Positions 1-11,039 of a stretch of 64,000 nucleotides of DNA are shown piece after piece. The number at the start of each line of letters is the position of its first letter. The first letter of the stretch is position 1. A model generated the notes under the pieces. That model did not search any database, was not told where the DNA came from, and worked only from the letters and a program-made list of their open reading frames with translations. A program made the position numbers and the translations under genes. Source of the stretch: Bacteroidota bacterium (GTDB taxonomy: Bacteria > Bacteroidota > Bacteroidia > AKYH767-A > OLB10); NCBI GenBank assembly GCA_016722525.1, contig JADKJB010000032.1, positions 1-64,000 on the forward strand. Reading direction: 5' to 3'.

Positions 1-2
1 AA

Positions 3-2651
3 TCATTATATTTAGAAATTCCTTTCAAAGTTGAGGGGTGTACTTTTACAAATTCAATCAATAAAGTTGTTGCCTCAATTGGAACCAATATTGATTTTAC
101 GGATTTGCTAAGTTGTGATGATTATTGGAATGGGACTTCCTCAAATGTAGGTTTTGAACTTTACCCTCCGACGGGAGTTACGACTCCCTATATCAAGAGA
201 AAATTTTACATTCAAAATCCTATTACTATTGGTAGTTCAGAAACCCTTACTTTCACAGGTTGTGATTTGGTATTTGCTCCTGGAGTTGAAATAACTGTTG
301 ATGATGGTGGAGAATTAACTATTAATTTAGCATCAACTATTCCATTGCACCTTCACACTTATTTTCTTGTGATGAGATGTGGCAGGAATAACTGTAAATC
401 CAGGTGGAGTATTTAATTTTAATGGGTCTTTATCAGGCAATGATGATAATCTTTGCAAAATTGAAAATGCAGAAGTTGCCGTAAATGCAATCGGAAATGG
501 ATCAGGTTCACTGAATCCCAGTATATATTTAAATCACGTCACCTTTAATAATAATTTAATTTCAACAAAGTTGACTGATGATAATTATGGAAGCACCTTT
601 CTTAGATCTTGCAAATATGAATGCGAGAGTGCATATTTGACTAAAGCCCCTCATCAAGGCGTATATCCTCAGAACCATATTTTACTTGAAGATGTAACCG
701 AAGTTACAATTGGAGGAAGTGGCAATGTTCCCAATACATTTACTGACATTTATTCAGGAATTAAAATGGTTAGAAGTAATGCTTATGTATTGGCCTCACA
801 TTTCAAAGATTTGAAAAACAATAACGTAGGGCCTTCTCAGAACGGAATTGGAATTATTACAGAGAATTCGACCAATGTAACTTGTACGTTAGAAGTTGGA
901 GCCGCGACGCAGTTCAAAAATCTTCATAGAGGCATTTTTTCCAGAGGTAACTTTAATATTGACATTCATAATGTGGTTTATTTTAGAGATATTGATGATA
1001 TTTCGATTGCTCTTTTTCATTCTAATTATAACAACAAAGTTGTAATTGATAATGTTGAAGACTTTTCACGCACCAATATTGGGGTGCTTGTCTCAGGAAA
1101 GAAATTTATATTCAGTCATCGTTTCCAACAATGAATTTACCAATACAGATTTTGTGGAGACTTCAACGGGTTCATTTCAAAACACAGCTATAACTTTACG
1201 AGGTTTTTCTTCTACAAGTGGAGCAGTTGAAGTGTTTAACAATAACTTAACAGATTACAGAATTGGTATTCATGCCATTAATTTGAATAATCTTAAAATT
1301 GGAGGTTATGATATTAATAATAATAATCCTGTGCCTAATTACATTTGCTTTAATGTCAATAATGGAACAAATCTAACAAACCCGCACACTGGCATTTGGC
1401 TGCAAATTGTGATAATGCGATTGTAAAAATTAATGAAATTCTAAATGATGAAAAAGTATCTTCCAATCCCGAACTTTTCGAGGCATTGCCGCTGATAATT
1501 CAGAAAATTTGAACATTTGTGGAAACACTATGGATAAAATAGGTTACTCAATGCGATTTGAAGGAAATTGCATCAACACCCGCTTAAAAAATAATATAAT
1601 GAAAGATTATTTTGAAGGTATTCACTTTGCCGATGCTCAATTTACTGCTCAAGGGTCGGGAACCAATGACGCTTGGGACAACGAGTGGGAACGCACTGAT
1701 GTAAACGAATACCCAAATTTTCAAAAAGTCGAAGGTACGTTTTTCCCTTCTGGGCAAATTCCCTGGTATTATCAGGGAATTTCAGCAAATTCAAATATCC
1801 ATAACCCTGATCCATACAATCCAGCATTGTTAATTCCAGCAAATACTGGTTCCGGAAATCATAACTGCTTAACTGCGAGTGTTTCTGATGATGAATTAGA
1901 TCGTGATTTGGTTTATGGCCCTGTTGTAGGAGATTCAGCGATTTATGATACAAACCCTGATGAAGCGGTATATCTTGCTAAAGAAGCGCTTTTCAAACGA
2001 TTGAAAGCAAACTCCGATTTGTTAACCATTGGTAGCTCTGCTGACTCATCATTTAATGCTTTTTATCAATCCATGTTATCAACCAATATTGGCAAATTCG
2101 ATTCTGTTCGAAGTTCATTATCCGAAAATGATCTGGAAGCTGCTGATGATATCAATAGTGTTATTACAGAGGATAATAATATTGAAGAAAACAATAAAAA
2201 TATTTATGATTTAATTATTAATACAGTTTCTACAGGTGATACTTTAAGCAGTTCTGACACAACATCACTGGAATCCATATTTGAACAAGATTGGCGGACA
2301 GCAGGAAAAGGTGTTTATTATGCCGCCGGAATTTTGGGCAAAGAATACTATACCTCATCAAGTTACTCTAGATTTATGGAGCAACTGCTACCGATCAAAA
2401 ATGATTCAGTTGTGAAATCTGCATTTGAAATAAAAATGCATCCCAATCCCTCCAGCAACAAATTATTTTTTACTCCAACTCCTTTAAAAGAGACAATAGT
2501 TAATATATTTGACAGCGCAGGGCGAACTATTATATCAAAACCTTTCAGTCAGGAAATGGATATTTCATTTATTGAAGAAGGATTTTATGTAGTACAAATA
2601 TTTAGCAGTAGCGAACTATTGTTTAATAAAACATTTATTAAAATAAAATAA
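3..2651 (+). CDS. Beta-helix surface protein with T9SS type A C-terminal domain (5' end outside window, frameshifted)
   Basis: The frame is open from base 3, so the N-terminus and signal peptide lie outside the window. Reading through four one-base shifts (near 373 a missing G, near 1103 an extra A, near 1400 and near 1478) gives one continuous protein. It is rich in Asn/Gly/Ser beta-strand repeats typical of right-handed parallel beta-helices, for example FSVIVSNNEF and NNNLTDYRIGIHA. The last ~75 residues (FEIKMHPNPSSNKLFF ... GFYVVQIFSS) form a T9SS type A sorting domain with the HPNPSSN opening. A protein of this kind would be exported by Sec and T9SS and either anchored on the cell surface or released. 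It is a paralogue of the gene at 4241-7417: the order of segments, the cysteine-containing CDEMW/CETMW motif and the DYRIGIHA/DNYRIGIHA motif agree. No specific ligand or enzymatic role is visible. Confidence 0.75.
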
Positions 2652-2657
2652 TCAATT

Positions 2658-2697
2658 AACACCTTCATAGAATTATCTATGAAGGTGTTTCAATTTT
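2658..2697 (+). terminator. Intrinsic terminator after the first beta-helix gene
   Basis: A perfect 13-bp stem (AACACCTTCATAG and its complement) with a 6-nt loop is followed by TCAATTTT. It begins six bases after the stop codon and ends just before the next start at 2704, so it probably separates or attenuates transcription between the two genes. Confidence 0.75.
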
Positions 2698-2703
2698 ACA
2701 AGA

Positions 2704-4220
2704 ATGAAGAATTTAATTTTAATAGTAGTATTATTTCATACTTTAAATGGCTTTAGTCAAAATCGCAACTCGGTGTGGTGCTTTGGCGATAGTGCACTCA
2801 TTGATTTTGGTGACACTTCCAGTGTTCAGGTTGGAAGTAGTGGTTTGGATACAAGAGGTTCCTGTGCTTCCATCAGCAATGAGATGGGTGAACTTTTATT
2901 TTATGCTTTCACCAGAGCCGGATTAGGTGGAAATATGGCTCTTGTTTTTGATTCAACACATAATATGATTCTGAATGGAGATAGCCTTTATGGTGAAGGA
3001 TGGTATCATGAAATGGTAATTGTGCCCAATCCAAAATCTGATAGCACCTTTTATTTATTTACAATTGGGGTTACTTCGTTTTATGGACTGCATTACAACA
3101 TAATAGATATGAGATTGAATAGCGGATTAGGTGCAGTTGTTTTGAAAAATCAACAACTTAATACGTTTGAACAAGTAGATTGTTTAACGGCGATAAAGCA
3201 TGGAAATGGCCGAGATTGGTGGATTATTTCCAGGAAGTCTGATTTTTCAACAGGGGGATCAAACAATGATTGGTACATTTACCTTGTCACTCCTGATACT
3301 ATTCAAGCAATGCCTGTTCAATCTTTAGGAACTCAAAATGTGACAAATTCAGGCAGGATCTGTTTCTCAACAGATGGAAACAAAATGGCATTCACAAATT
3401 TGCTTGGAGTTTTGGATATATTTGATTTTGATCGTTGTTCAGGAATATTGAGTAATCCGTATAATGTTGAAATTGGAGTTTCAAATCCACCCGCACCATT
3501 TAACTGGAGTTGTGCATTTTCAGGGATGGAAGCAAATTATATATCACTACAAATGATACACTTTCCTTTTTATTTCAATATGATTTGAATGCACCCAATA
3601 TTGCGGGTAGTAAAGATACTTTATGGTCAACAAATTTCCCCAAATATACTGCAGGAGCCGTCAAGTTGGCACCTGATAATAAAATATATTTATCAAATTG
3701 GTACTATAATGGCTTACAATTTCCTTATCCATACCCCGATAGCATATACAATATGTACAATATGAATCTTTCAGTAATTAATCAACCTGATAGCTTAGGA
3801 GCAGCTTGCGATTTTCAGCCATATAGTTTCTATTTGGGTGGGAAGAGGACTTATGTTGGCTTGCCTAATAATCCTGATTATGAGTTAGGGCCTTTAGCCG
3901 GGAGCCCCTGTGACACATTAGTAAGCATAAACGAACCTGCAAGTATAAGCACTAACGCCAACCTACACGTGTATTACGCACCCGATTGGGAGAAAGCCTT
4001 TATTAATGCCGATAATTTAAAAGGGAAACATTATCGGTTACGCATGGTTGATGTATTAGGAAAGGAAGTGTACGCTGAGAGTGGTGCTTTAAATTCACCA
4101 TATTTTACAAAAAATTTGAATTGTGCATCATTTGCGAAGGGGATGTATTTGATAACTTTTGAGACCGATAGCTATCGGTCGGAGAGGGAGCGAATGGTGA
4201 AGAAGTTTGTGGTGGAGTGA
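2704..4220 (+). CDS. Secreted propeller-like protein with T9SS type A C-terminal domain, copy 1
   Basis: A signal peptide (MKNLILIVVLFHTLNGFSQ) is followed by NRNSVWCFGDSALIDFGD, the opening seen in Bacteroidota propeller-like surface proteins. Blade-like repeats follow, including KHGNGRDWWI, FSTDGNKMAF and IFDFDRCSGILSNP. The C-terminus (residues ~420-505) is a T9SS type A domain with RLRMVDVLGKEVY and KGMYLITFET. One G is missing in a GGG run at 3523-3525; restoring it joins the two frames as FSGDGSKLYI. The gene is paralogous to 7424-8953, and the last ~300 bases of the two are strikingly alike. An 18-bp perfect palindrome at 4163-4180 adds about five codons compared with the paralogue. 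The ligand and function are unknown. Confidence 0.75.
4163..4180. repeat. Perfect palindrome GACCGATAGCTATCGGTC inside a coding region
   Basis: An 18-bp perfect palindrome lies in the T9SS domain codons of the first propeller gene. The paralogue at 7424-8953 lacks these bases (ETEKERLVKK against ETDSYRSERERMVKK). The same 14-bp core, CCGATAGCTATCGG, recurs at 53167-53180 between genes. Confidence 0.7.
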
Positions 4221-4240
4221 GAAAATCAGCCTCAGCTTCA

Positions 4241-7200
4241 TGTTTTCCAAACACAATTCAATTTCTATTTCAAAGTCAGAAATAGCTCAATTAATTTTAA
4301 ATGCGAAACCATCACACAAAACGGTCCCTATTAAAAACTATTTTGACACTAAAAGCTTCAAAAACACGATAACATTTAGTATCTCTATGCCCAATTATTC
4401 ATTAGTGTCAACCAGTGCAGTGCGTGGTGTATTGGTATGGGTAGATGATGTATATTTGAAGAAATATGACAGTGCGCAGAATTTAATTAGTGATGGGGGT
4501 GTGGAGCATACAACAAAAAGTACTTTCTCCGTTAACCCTGAGGTGGCTAATATTTGGTATATGACCAATGCACAAGATGTATCAGCTTATTATACTTTGG
4601 ATGGAGACCAAGGAGTAGTCGAGGCTGAAGTAAATGCAAACAGTACCTCCACAGAGCGCAAGTCAGGATTTCAAGCCATCAGATTAAAATTGCCGGGTGT
4701 ATGGGCGGGAAGTGTTGGTTCGGGACTTGAAAACTATAGTTCTATCCAGCCTTTTCCAAATCAAACCACTCCTGCCAATGGAGTGGTAGTGTCAGCAGCG
4801 GTGGATTTTGATTATCGTGATTTTCTGGGTTGTGATGATCTAGCAACCAATTTAACCGGAACAAATTTGTTTGTGAGCTTCCCCGATGAACCGTATTCTG
4901 ATTCAAATGGAGACCCTATTACTCTCACTGATGGGAAGTTCTATATTGACAGAGATATTACACTAAGATCCAATAATTCTCTTAATAATCCTGATAACCT
5001 TATAATAGAGGGGTGCCAGATAGTTGTATTGTCTAATTATCCACCTTGGAAAATTATCGTTGAACCTAGTGCAAAATTGAACATAGTACCTCTGATATTG
5101 GGATCTGGAAATCCAGGTAATAATTCAACCAGAATTTTTGGATGTGAAACTATGTGGGGAGGTATCTTGAATTCAGGTGGTATTATTGATATGTATAACA
5201 TGCCAGGTTCTAGCAATGTGTATACCCCATCTTCTAATCCAACTGAAATCGAAGATGCTATTGTAGCAATTGAAAGCGATGGAGGAAGACTAGATCTACG
5301 ATTTGTTGGTTTTGATAACAATTACAAATCCTTTTTATTATATGAAGAGGATTACGATTTTGTAGGCGCACCTTTTATAAAAGGTTGTAACTTTACCTGT
5401 TCTGTGGGAAACTTAGAAAAATATCCCTACTCAGGTTGGGAACCAAATACACATATTGAATTGCAAAACATCGATAATGTAACATTTGCCATAGGGGTTC
5501 TGCGGCATTAAGAAATAATTTTTCAGGAGCAGCCTATGGAATAAAATCACTGAATAGCAGCCTCAACATCGAAAACAACCTGTTCACCAACATGGTTCGG
5601 GACGATGATCAGTATTATAGAAGCAATGACGGAACCGCAATTCTTGCCTCTACTACTACTACCGGAAATACCATCCACATTTTTGGAGGTAACGAGTTTG
5701 AGAATTCACCACAAGCTATCACTTTTTATGGCAATATTGAAAGTGAAATAACAGGTAACAGTTTCAGTAATTTACTTCGAGGAATAAAGGTTAACAACAA
5801 TGCTTCAGCTTTAAATAACATTTATGACAACACTTTCACCAGTGTATCAACCGCAGTTATTGGACGAAATATCGCCGGGAATTTTCAGGTTTATGGCAAC
5901 ACATTTAAAAATACAGTGCCGGTAACAATTAGCAGTATGCCTTATAACAGCTTCAATAGCACTGCGGTGACTTTACAGAATCCAAATATAGCATCCACAG
6001 GTTTAATTCGTGTTTCAGGCAATACAATAGACAATTATCGCATTGGCATTCATGCACGCAATATCAATACATAACCATTGGAAGTGATCTTTTTACAGCA
6101 AATTACGGTACTCCAAATACCATAAATTTTGGTCAAACTGAATTTAATGCGAACCATCGTGGCATATGGCTGGAAAATTGTCCTGATGCGCAAATTCAGG
6201 AAAATAATATTTCCAAAACCAACCCTTCGACACCTTCCGGAACGTTTACCGTGGAAGGCATTTTTCATACTATGGGTGCTAGAGGGTTAATTAATTGGAA
6301 TGTTATTAATCAACTCCAGGTGCCAATTCATATCAGAGACGATTGTTCAGATACGGAGTTGCATTGCAATGACATTAACAATGATACTGATCCTGGCTTG
6401 GGAGTCTTACTCACAAGTGCAGTATTACCTGATCAAGGTTTCGCAACAACCCCTTGGAACAACAGATGGTTTGGCTACAATAGTACTACTCTTTTTGGAG
6501 TGAATACAGATGCACCGGGTGCTCCATTTGACTGGTTTTACAATACAGTAAATGCGGCATTTAATCCAAATCCTGATCCCAATGCCGCACAAGGCCAAGC
6601 TACTTCCGCAACAGGTATTACCTGTGCCGTGGAAGCAGCACCGGATGATCCTGATCGTGATTTGAGGTATTCAGATATTGTTGAGGATTCACTTTCATTT
6701 GCAGATTACGTGAATGAGTTCACTTACAAAACTAAACAGTATTTGTTTGAAAAAATATATGCAGATACCAACCTGCTTATTCAAAATACAAGCAAAGATT
6801 CGATTTTTAATGATTTTTATTTGAGTTATAAAGTTACCAATTTAGGCTTATTTGTACGGGTTGATTCTTTGATTGAAGCTGGTAACCTTGATGCAGCATA
6901 CACTCTTAATAATTCCATTGCGGATACCAATCAAATTGAAACCAATCAGAAAGCAATAAATGGTATATTAGTTACTAAAGTATTGCGGGATTCTGTTTTA
7001 AATGAATCTGATTCAACTACATTGCAGGAAATAGCAATTCAGGATCCAATTTTGGGTGGTAAGGCGGTGTTTATGGCTCGAGCAATTCTTTTTGAGGAAA
7101 TTCATGATGTATTACCAGCTCTTAGAACTAGTGCTCAACCCCCAATTCTACCTATTCCTAAAGCCAAAAAATCATCATTTGCACTTGTTCCAAATCCGGC

Positions 7201-7417
7201 CACCGATAGGTGTGAAATCCGTTTTTTAAATATGGAGCATGATTTTATATTAGAAATAAGAAACAGTGTGGGGCAACTAATTTACTATAAAAAGATTGCA
7301 GCAAAAACTTCGTCGTTCGAAATTGCATTGACCCAAATTAACTCCGGTTTCTATCTGGTTTCAATAAATGATGGAGTTGCTATTTTTGATCAGAAAAAAT
7401 TGGTAATAGCTAAATAA
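4241..7417 (+). CDS. Beta-helix surface protein with T9SS type A C-terminal domain, copy 2 (frameshifted, N-terminus probably missing)
   Basis: The frame opens within the end of the previous gene. The most reasonable ATG is 4241, but it gives no signal peptide, which a T9SS substrate needs, so the 5' part seems to be lost. Two one-base shifts break the frame: a missing G in the GGGG run at 5494-5497 (restores FAIGGSAALRNN) and one base near 6071 (restores NINTITIGSDLF). The body is an Asn/Gly-rich beta-helix. Residues from about 960 on (FALVPNPATDRCEIRF ... NSGFYLVSINDG) are a T9SS type A domain. It is paralogous to the gene at 3-2651, and the following gene is six bases downstream. The function is unknown; adhesion is a guess from architecture. 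Confidence 0.7.
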
Positions 7418-7423
7418 TAAATC

Positions 7424-8953
7424 ATGAAAATGAAACTGTTCATACATATTATTTGCTTATTCCTAATTGCATCTCAACACACAAATGCACAAAAGCGAAA
7501 CAATGTTTGGTGTTTTGGTGATTCTACAGGAATAGATTTCAATAACGGTCCAATACCCATCACCACTTCATTGAATACACGAGGAAGTTGTGTCAGCTAT
7601 TGTGATACGACAGGACAATTGCAATTGTACGCATCAACAGGCGACAATAATGACTTTACTAACTGGCCTTACTATGCTAGAGTTTTTAATAATTCAAATT
7701 TGTTAATTGCAAACGGGGATTCAATACGTGGAACAGGATGGTACAAAGAACTCATTCTAATTCCTATGCCGGATGATTCAATGAAATACTATCTTTTCAG
7801 CATCGGTGTCACCTCAACTGGAGGGCCAGGTTTTAGTTACTCGATTGTTGATATGGCACAAAATGGTGGATTCGGAGAAGTGGTTCAGAAGAATTTGCTA
7901 CTTCAATCATTTCAATGTTCGGACGGATTAACTGCAATAAAGCATGGGAATGGTAGAGATTGGTGGATCTTATGTAGAAGGTGGGATACAAGCAACGATG
8001 AGTTTTATCAATATTTGATCACACCTTCAGGCATATCTAATGTGATAATTCAACATATCGGATCGTTTTCTAGTCAAGGATTTACAACTTTGAACTTTTC
8101 GGCTGATGGCACAAAAATTTGCTTATCAAATTATACGAGACTGCTGGAGCTTTACGATTTCGATCGGTGCTCTGGTATCATCAGTAACCCCGTTACCATT
8201 CAGCCCACACCAACTGCAGCCCCGTATGGTTGGTATTGGGGTTGTGAATTTTCTGCAAATGGAAGGTTTTTGTATGTGAGTACAAATCATCCAACTGTAA
8301 GTGTATTAATTCAGTATGATTTATGGTCATCCAATCCGGCAGCAACATGTGATACTTTAGAATTTAGTTCAGTTCCACAAATATCAAATGGCTTTTTAAA
8401 AAGAGGTCCTGACCAGAAAATTTACTTTAGCAAAGCTTGGGAGTGTTCTGCTTTTCCTGATTGCTACCCCTATCCCGACAGCGTTTACAACTACGTAAAC
8501 ATGAACCTCAGTGTAATTAACTACCCTGATAGTTTGGGCACAGCTTGTGGCTATGCCCCATTTAGTTTTTACTTAGGTGGGAAAAGGACTTATTATGGCC
8601 TTCCAAACAATCCCGATTATGATATGCCCGCTCTCGCCGGGAGCCCCTGTGACACATTAGTAAGCATAAACGAACCTGCAAGCACTAGTAGCACTAACGC
8701 TAACCTATACGTGTACTACGCACCCGACTGGGAGAAAGCCTTTATAAATGCCGATAATTTAAAAGGGAAAAATTACAGGTTACGAATGGTTGATGTTTTA
8801 GGGAAAGAAGTTTATTCAGAAAGTGGTGCTTTAAATTCACCATACTTTACCAGAGATTTAAATTGCGCTTCGTTTTCAAGTGGAATTTATTTGATAACAT
8901 TTGAGACAGAAAAGGAGCGACTGGTGAAGAAGATGCAAGTTAATTGGAGATGA
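7424..8953 (+). CDS. Secreted propeller-like protein with T9SS type A C-terminal domain, copy 2
   Basis: This is an intact 509-residue frame. A signal peptide (MKMKLFIHIICLFLIASQHTNA) is followed by QKRNNVWCFGDSTGIDFNNG, the same opening as the paralogue at 2704. Blade-like elements match it one for one: KHGNGRDWWILCRRWD, FSADGTKICLSN, LYDFDRCSGIISNP and LGGKRTYYGLPNNPDYD. The last ~85 residues (RLRMVDVLGKEVYSES ... GIYLITFETEKERLVKK) are the T9SS type A sorting and anchoring domain. It starts six bases after the beta-helix gene and is probably cotranscribed with it. The paired duplication suggests the two products work together at the cell surface, but no ligand is evident. Confidence 0.8.
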   Translation: MKMKLFIHIICLFLIASQHTNAQKRNNVWCFGDSTGIDFNNGPIPITTSLNTRGSCVSYCDTTGQLQLYASTGDNNDFTNWPYYARVFNNSNLLIANGDSIRGTGWYKELILIPMPDDSMKYYLFSIGVTSTGGPGFSYSIVDMAQNGGFGEVVQKNLLLQSFQCSDGLTAIKHGNGRDWWILCRRWDTSNDEFYQYLITPSGISNVIIQHIGSFSSQGFTTLNFSADGTKICLSNYTRLLELYDFDRCSGIISNPVTIQPTPTAAPYGWYWGCEFSANGRFLYVSTNHPTVSVLIQYDLWSSNPAATCDTLEFSSVPQISNGFLKRGPDQKIYFSKAWECSAFPDCYPYPDSVYNYVNMNLSVINYPDSLGTACGYAPFSFYLGGKRTYYGLPNNPDYDMPALAGSPCDTLVSINEPASTSSTNANLYVYYAPDWEKAFINADNLKGKNYRLRMVDVLGKEVYSESGALNSPYFTRDLNCASFSSGIYLITFETEKERLVKKMQVNWR

Positions 8954-9030
8954 TAGAAGATGTCAAAAAATAATTTTTCATCGAGGTAATTTTATTTTCT
9001 TCTCGGTGCTTTCGGAGATCGGAAAAACAG

Positions 9031-9072
9031 GAATGTAAAATGTATAATGTAAAATGCAGAATGTAAAATTAT
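9031..9072. repeat. Three imperfect 14-bp tandem repeats (GAATGTAAAATGTA-like)
   Basis: Units at 9031-9044, 9045-9058 and 9059-9072 share AATGTAAAAT. They lie in the convergent gap between the surface-protein block and the phosphate transporter. No further function is visible, and no clear terminator hairpin is seen in this gap. Confidence 0.55.
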
Positions 9073-9135
9073 TTCATATGGTAAAATAGGACACCGAATC
9101 CACCACTGCATTAACCACCGAATTCAACCATTTTT

Positions 9136-10131
9136 TCAATGTTCCAAAAATAGCTCTAAAATTCTTAAAATTCCGGCAGCTAAAAGTCCTGAAATAGGAA
9201 TAGTAAGTACCCAGGCCCAAATGAGTTTGATTGTCACTCCCCAACGCACTGCGGATATACGCTTGGTAAGTCCGGCACCTATGATGGAACCGGTAATGGT
9301 GTGTGTTGTAGAAACCGGTATTTTGAAATATTGTGTCACAAAAAGGGTGATGGCACCCGCCGTTTCAGCACTAAAGCCTTCGAAAGGGGTGAGCTTTGTA
9401 ACTTTTTGTCCCATGGTCTTCACAATTCGCCAACCTCCAATAAGAGTTCCAGCAGCAATAGCACTGTAACATGCCAGAGGTACCCATTGCGGAATGTGAT
9501 GTATGTCACCAATCATGCCTTGTGATAGCATGGCCGCACCAATAATACCGATCACTTTTTGTGCGTCGTTACCTCCATGTCCTAAACTATAAAGTGCCGA
9601 TGAAACTAATTGCAGTTTTCGAAATGAATTATCTATTTTTCGTGGATTCGAATGCCTGCATATTTGCATCGTAATAGCTGCAATTATGTACGATAATAGC
9701 ATTCCTATTACTGGAGCAAGTACTATAAAATAAATAGTAGGCATTATTTTAGCAAATTGTAATGCCTCAAAACCTCCTGCATGCGCCACTCCCGCGCCGG
9801 CAAAACCTCCAATAAGGGTGTGCGATGAACTGGATGGTATGCCCATCCACCAGGTAATCAGGTTCCATATAATGGCGCTGATAAGTCCCGCCATCACCAC
9901 TACTAATGTAATGTATTCTGAAAAAACTGTTTTCGATACCGTATCTGCTACCTTTAGTTCAAAAATCCAATAGGCCAAAAAATTAAACATGGCCGCCCAT
10001 AGCACAGCTGTAAGCGGTGATAACACTTTCGTGGATACCACCGTGGCAATGGAATTGGCCGCATCATGAAAACCATTGATGAAATCAAAAACCAAGGCAA
10101 GTACTATAACAACAATCAGTAAAGTTTCCAT
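9136..10131 (-). CDS. pit: PiT-family inorganic phosphate transporter
   Basis: A 331-residue integral membrane protein with about ten hydrophobic segments. The two PHO4/PiT signature loops are present: GFHDAANSIATVV near residues 20-32 and GHGGNDAQKVIG near residues 184-195, each carrying the substrate-binding Asp. A third conserved stretch is PVSTTHTITGSIIGAG. The family imports phosphate (or metal-phosphate) with H+ or Na+ across the inner membrane. It lies 17 bp downstream of the DUF47 gene on the same strand, the usual pit pairing in Bacteroidota, and is probably transcribed from the promoter at 10838-10869. The length is shorter than E. coli PitA but normal for this phylum. Confidence 0.93.
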   Translation of the reverse strand: METLLIVVIVLALVFDFINGFHDAANSIATVVSTKVLSPLTAVLWAAMFNFLAYWIFELKVADTVSKTVFSEYITLVVVMAGLISAIIWNLITWWMGIPSSSSHTLIGGFAGAGVAHAGGFEALQFAKIMPTIYFIVLAPVIGMLLSYIIAAITMQICRHSNPRKIDNSFRKLQLVSSALYSLGHGGNDAQKVIGIIGAAMLSQGMIGDIHHIPQWVPLACYSAIAAGTLIGGWRIVKTMGQKVTKLTPFEGFSAETAGAITLFVTQYFKIPVSTTHTITGSIIGAGLTKRISAVRWGVTIKLIWAWVLTIPISGLLAAGILRILELFLEH

Positions 10132-10148
10132 AGCTGTAGCTCCTGGTA

Positions 10149-10793
10149 TCAGGCCATTTTCACAATTATGGATTCGATAACATTTGCAGCATCTTCACAT
10201 TTATCAGTGGCTGTCTCTAATGCCGATAGCACTTCCTTTACTTTTATAATCTGAATAGCATCTTTCTCATGCTCAAAAAGTCGGGCTACAGCATTGTCAA
10301 AAATATCAGCAGCATGATTCTCTATACTGTTTATACGTACCAGCGAATCGGTGATGTCACGCATTTTGCGCATGTTTTTTAATTCGAAAATAGCACGGCG
10401 TAATTCTTCCGTTCCCGTCTGTATCAATTCAGCCAGTTTAATCATGTCGTGTGTAATAACATCCAGCTTATACAACTCTATCCTTTTCGATGAACCATGA
10501 ATAAAATCAAGTACATCATCAATAGCCGAAACCAACCGGTGTATATCCTCCCGGTCGTAGGGTGTGATGAAGTTTTTACTGAGCTCCTTAAATATCTCAT
10601 GGGTAATGTCATCACCAATGTGCTCAATTCTTTCTATCTCCCTAAACCATTTTACTTTTTCCTCAGGTACAGTGCATGTTACCAGTTCAACTATAGCCTT
10701 TCCACCTACAGCCAAATTTGCAGCGGCCTTATCAAATAAAGGAAAAAAGAGTCTGTCTTGCGGAATAAAATATTTAAGAAAGGGAAGTGCCAT
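10149..10793 (-). CDS. DUF47 (PhoU-like) partner of the phosphate transporter
   Basis: A 214-residue, all-helical soluble protein of the DUF47/PhoU-like family. Characteristic pieces are EHIGDDITHEIFKELSKNFITPYDREDIHRL (two stretches of it), DDVLDFIHGSSKRI and the C-terminal TATDKCEDAANVIESI. These Glu/Asp-rich helices bind metal clusters in PhoU-fold proteins. DUF47 genes almost always precede pit genes and are thought to modulate phosphate uptake; that role is family knowledge, not shown here. It is first in the two-gene operon, with a well-formed promoter about 45 bp upstream. Confidence 0.92.
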   Translation of the reverse strand: MALPFLKYFIPQDRLFFPLFDKAAANLAVGGKAIVELVTCTVPEEKVKWFREIERIEHIGDDITHEIFKELSKNFITPYDREDIHRLVSAIDDVLDFIHGSSKRIELYKLDVITHDMIKLAELIQTGTEELRRAIFELKNMRKMRDITDSLVRINSIENHAADIFDNAVARLFEHEKDAIQIIKVKEVLSALETATDKCEDAANVIESIIVKMA

Positions 10794-10837
10794 AATGAAG
10801 TAAGGTTAATTGAAGGTTTGCTGAAAGTTAACAGCAA

Positions 10838-10869
10838 CAAATGTACTTTTCCTTCCTTTACGCAGCAAA
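10838..10869 (-). promoter_or_regulatory. Bacteroidota-type promoter of the DUF47-pit operon
   Basis: On the minus strand TTTG (10866-10869) is followed after exactly 20 bases by TACATTTG (10838-10845). This fits the TTTG / TAnnTTTG consensus of the Bacteroidota primary sigma factor. The start codon is at 10793. Confidence 0.75.
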
Positions 10870-11016
10870 ATAGATCAAAATAAATAATTAAATAAGTGTA
10901 GGAATTTTTCAGTATCTAATGTAAATAACTAATAATCAAATATATGTAAATTATTTAAAGTCAATTTATTCATAACCGGGTGCTAATTGTCACACAGTTC
11001 GAAGCTTTAAATCAGC

Positions 11017-11024
11017 TACCTTTG
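11017..11024 (+). promoter_or_regulatory. -7 element TACCTTTG of the DUF983 gene
   Basis: TACCTTTG matches the TAnnTTTG element and lies 15 bp before the ATG at 11040. No convincing TTTG partner is seen at the usual distance. Confidence 0.5.
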
Positions 11025-11039
11025 TAAATATAAATTGCT

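Noticed and set aside
1642..1953. Minus-strand frame of 103 codons
   Set aside because: It is the antisense shadow of the beta-helix gene and has no family likeness or start context.
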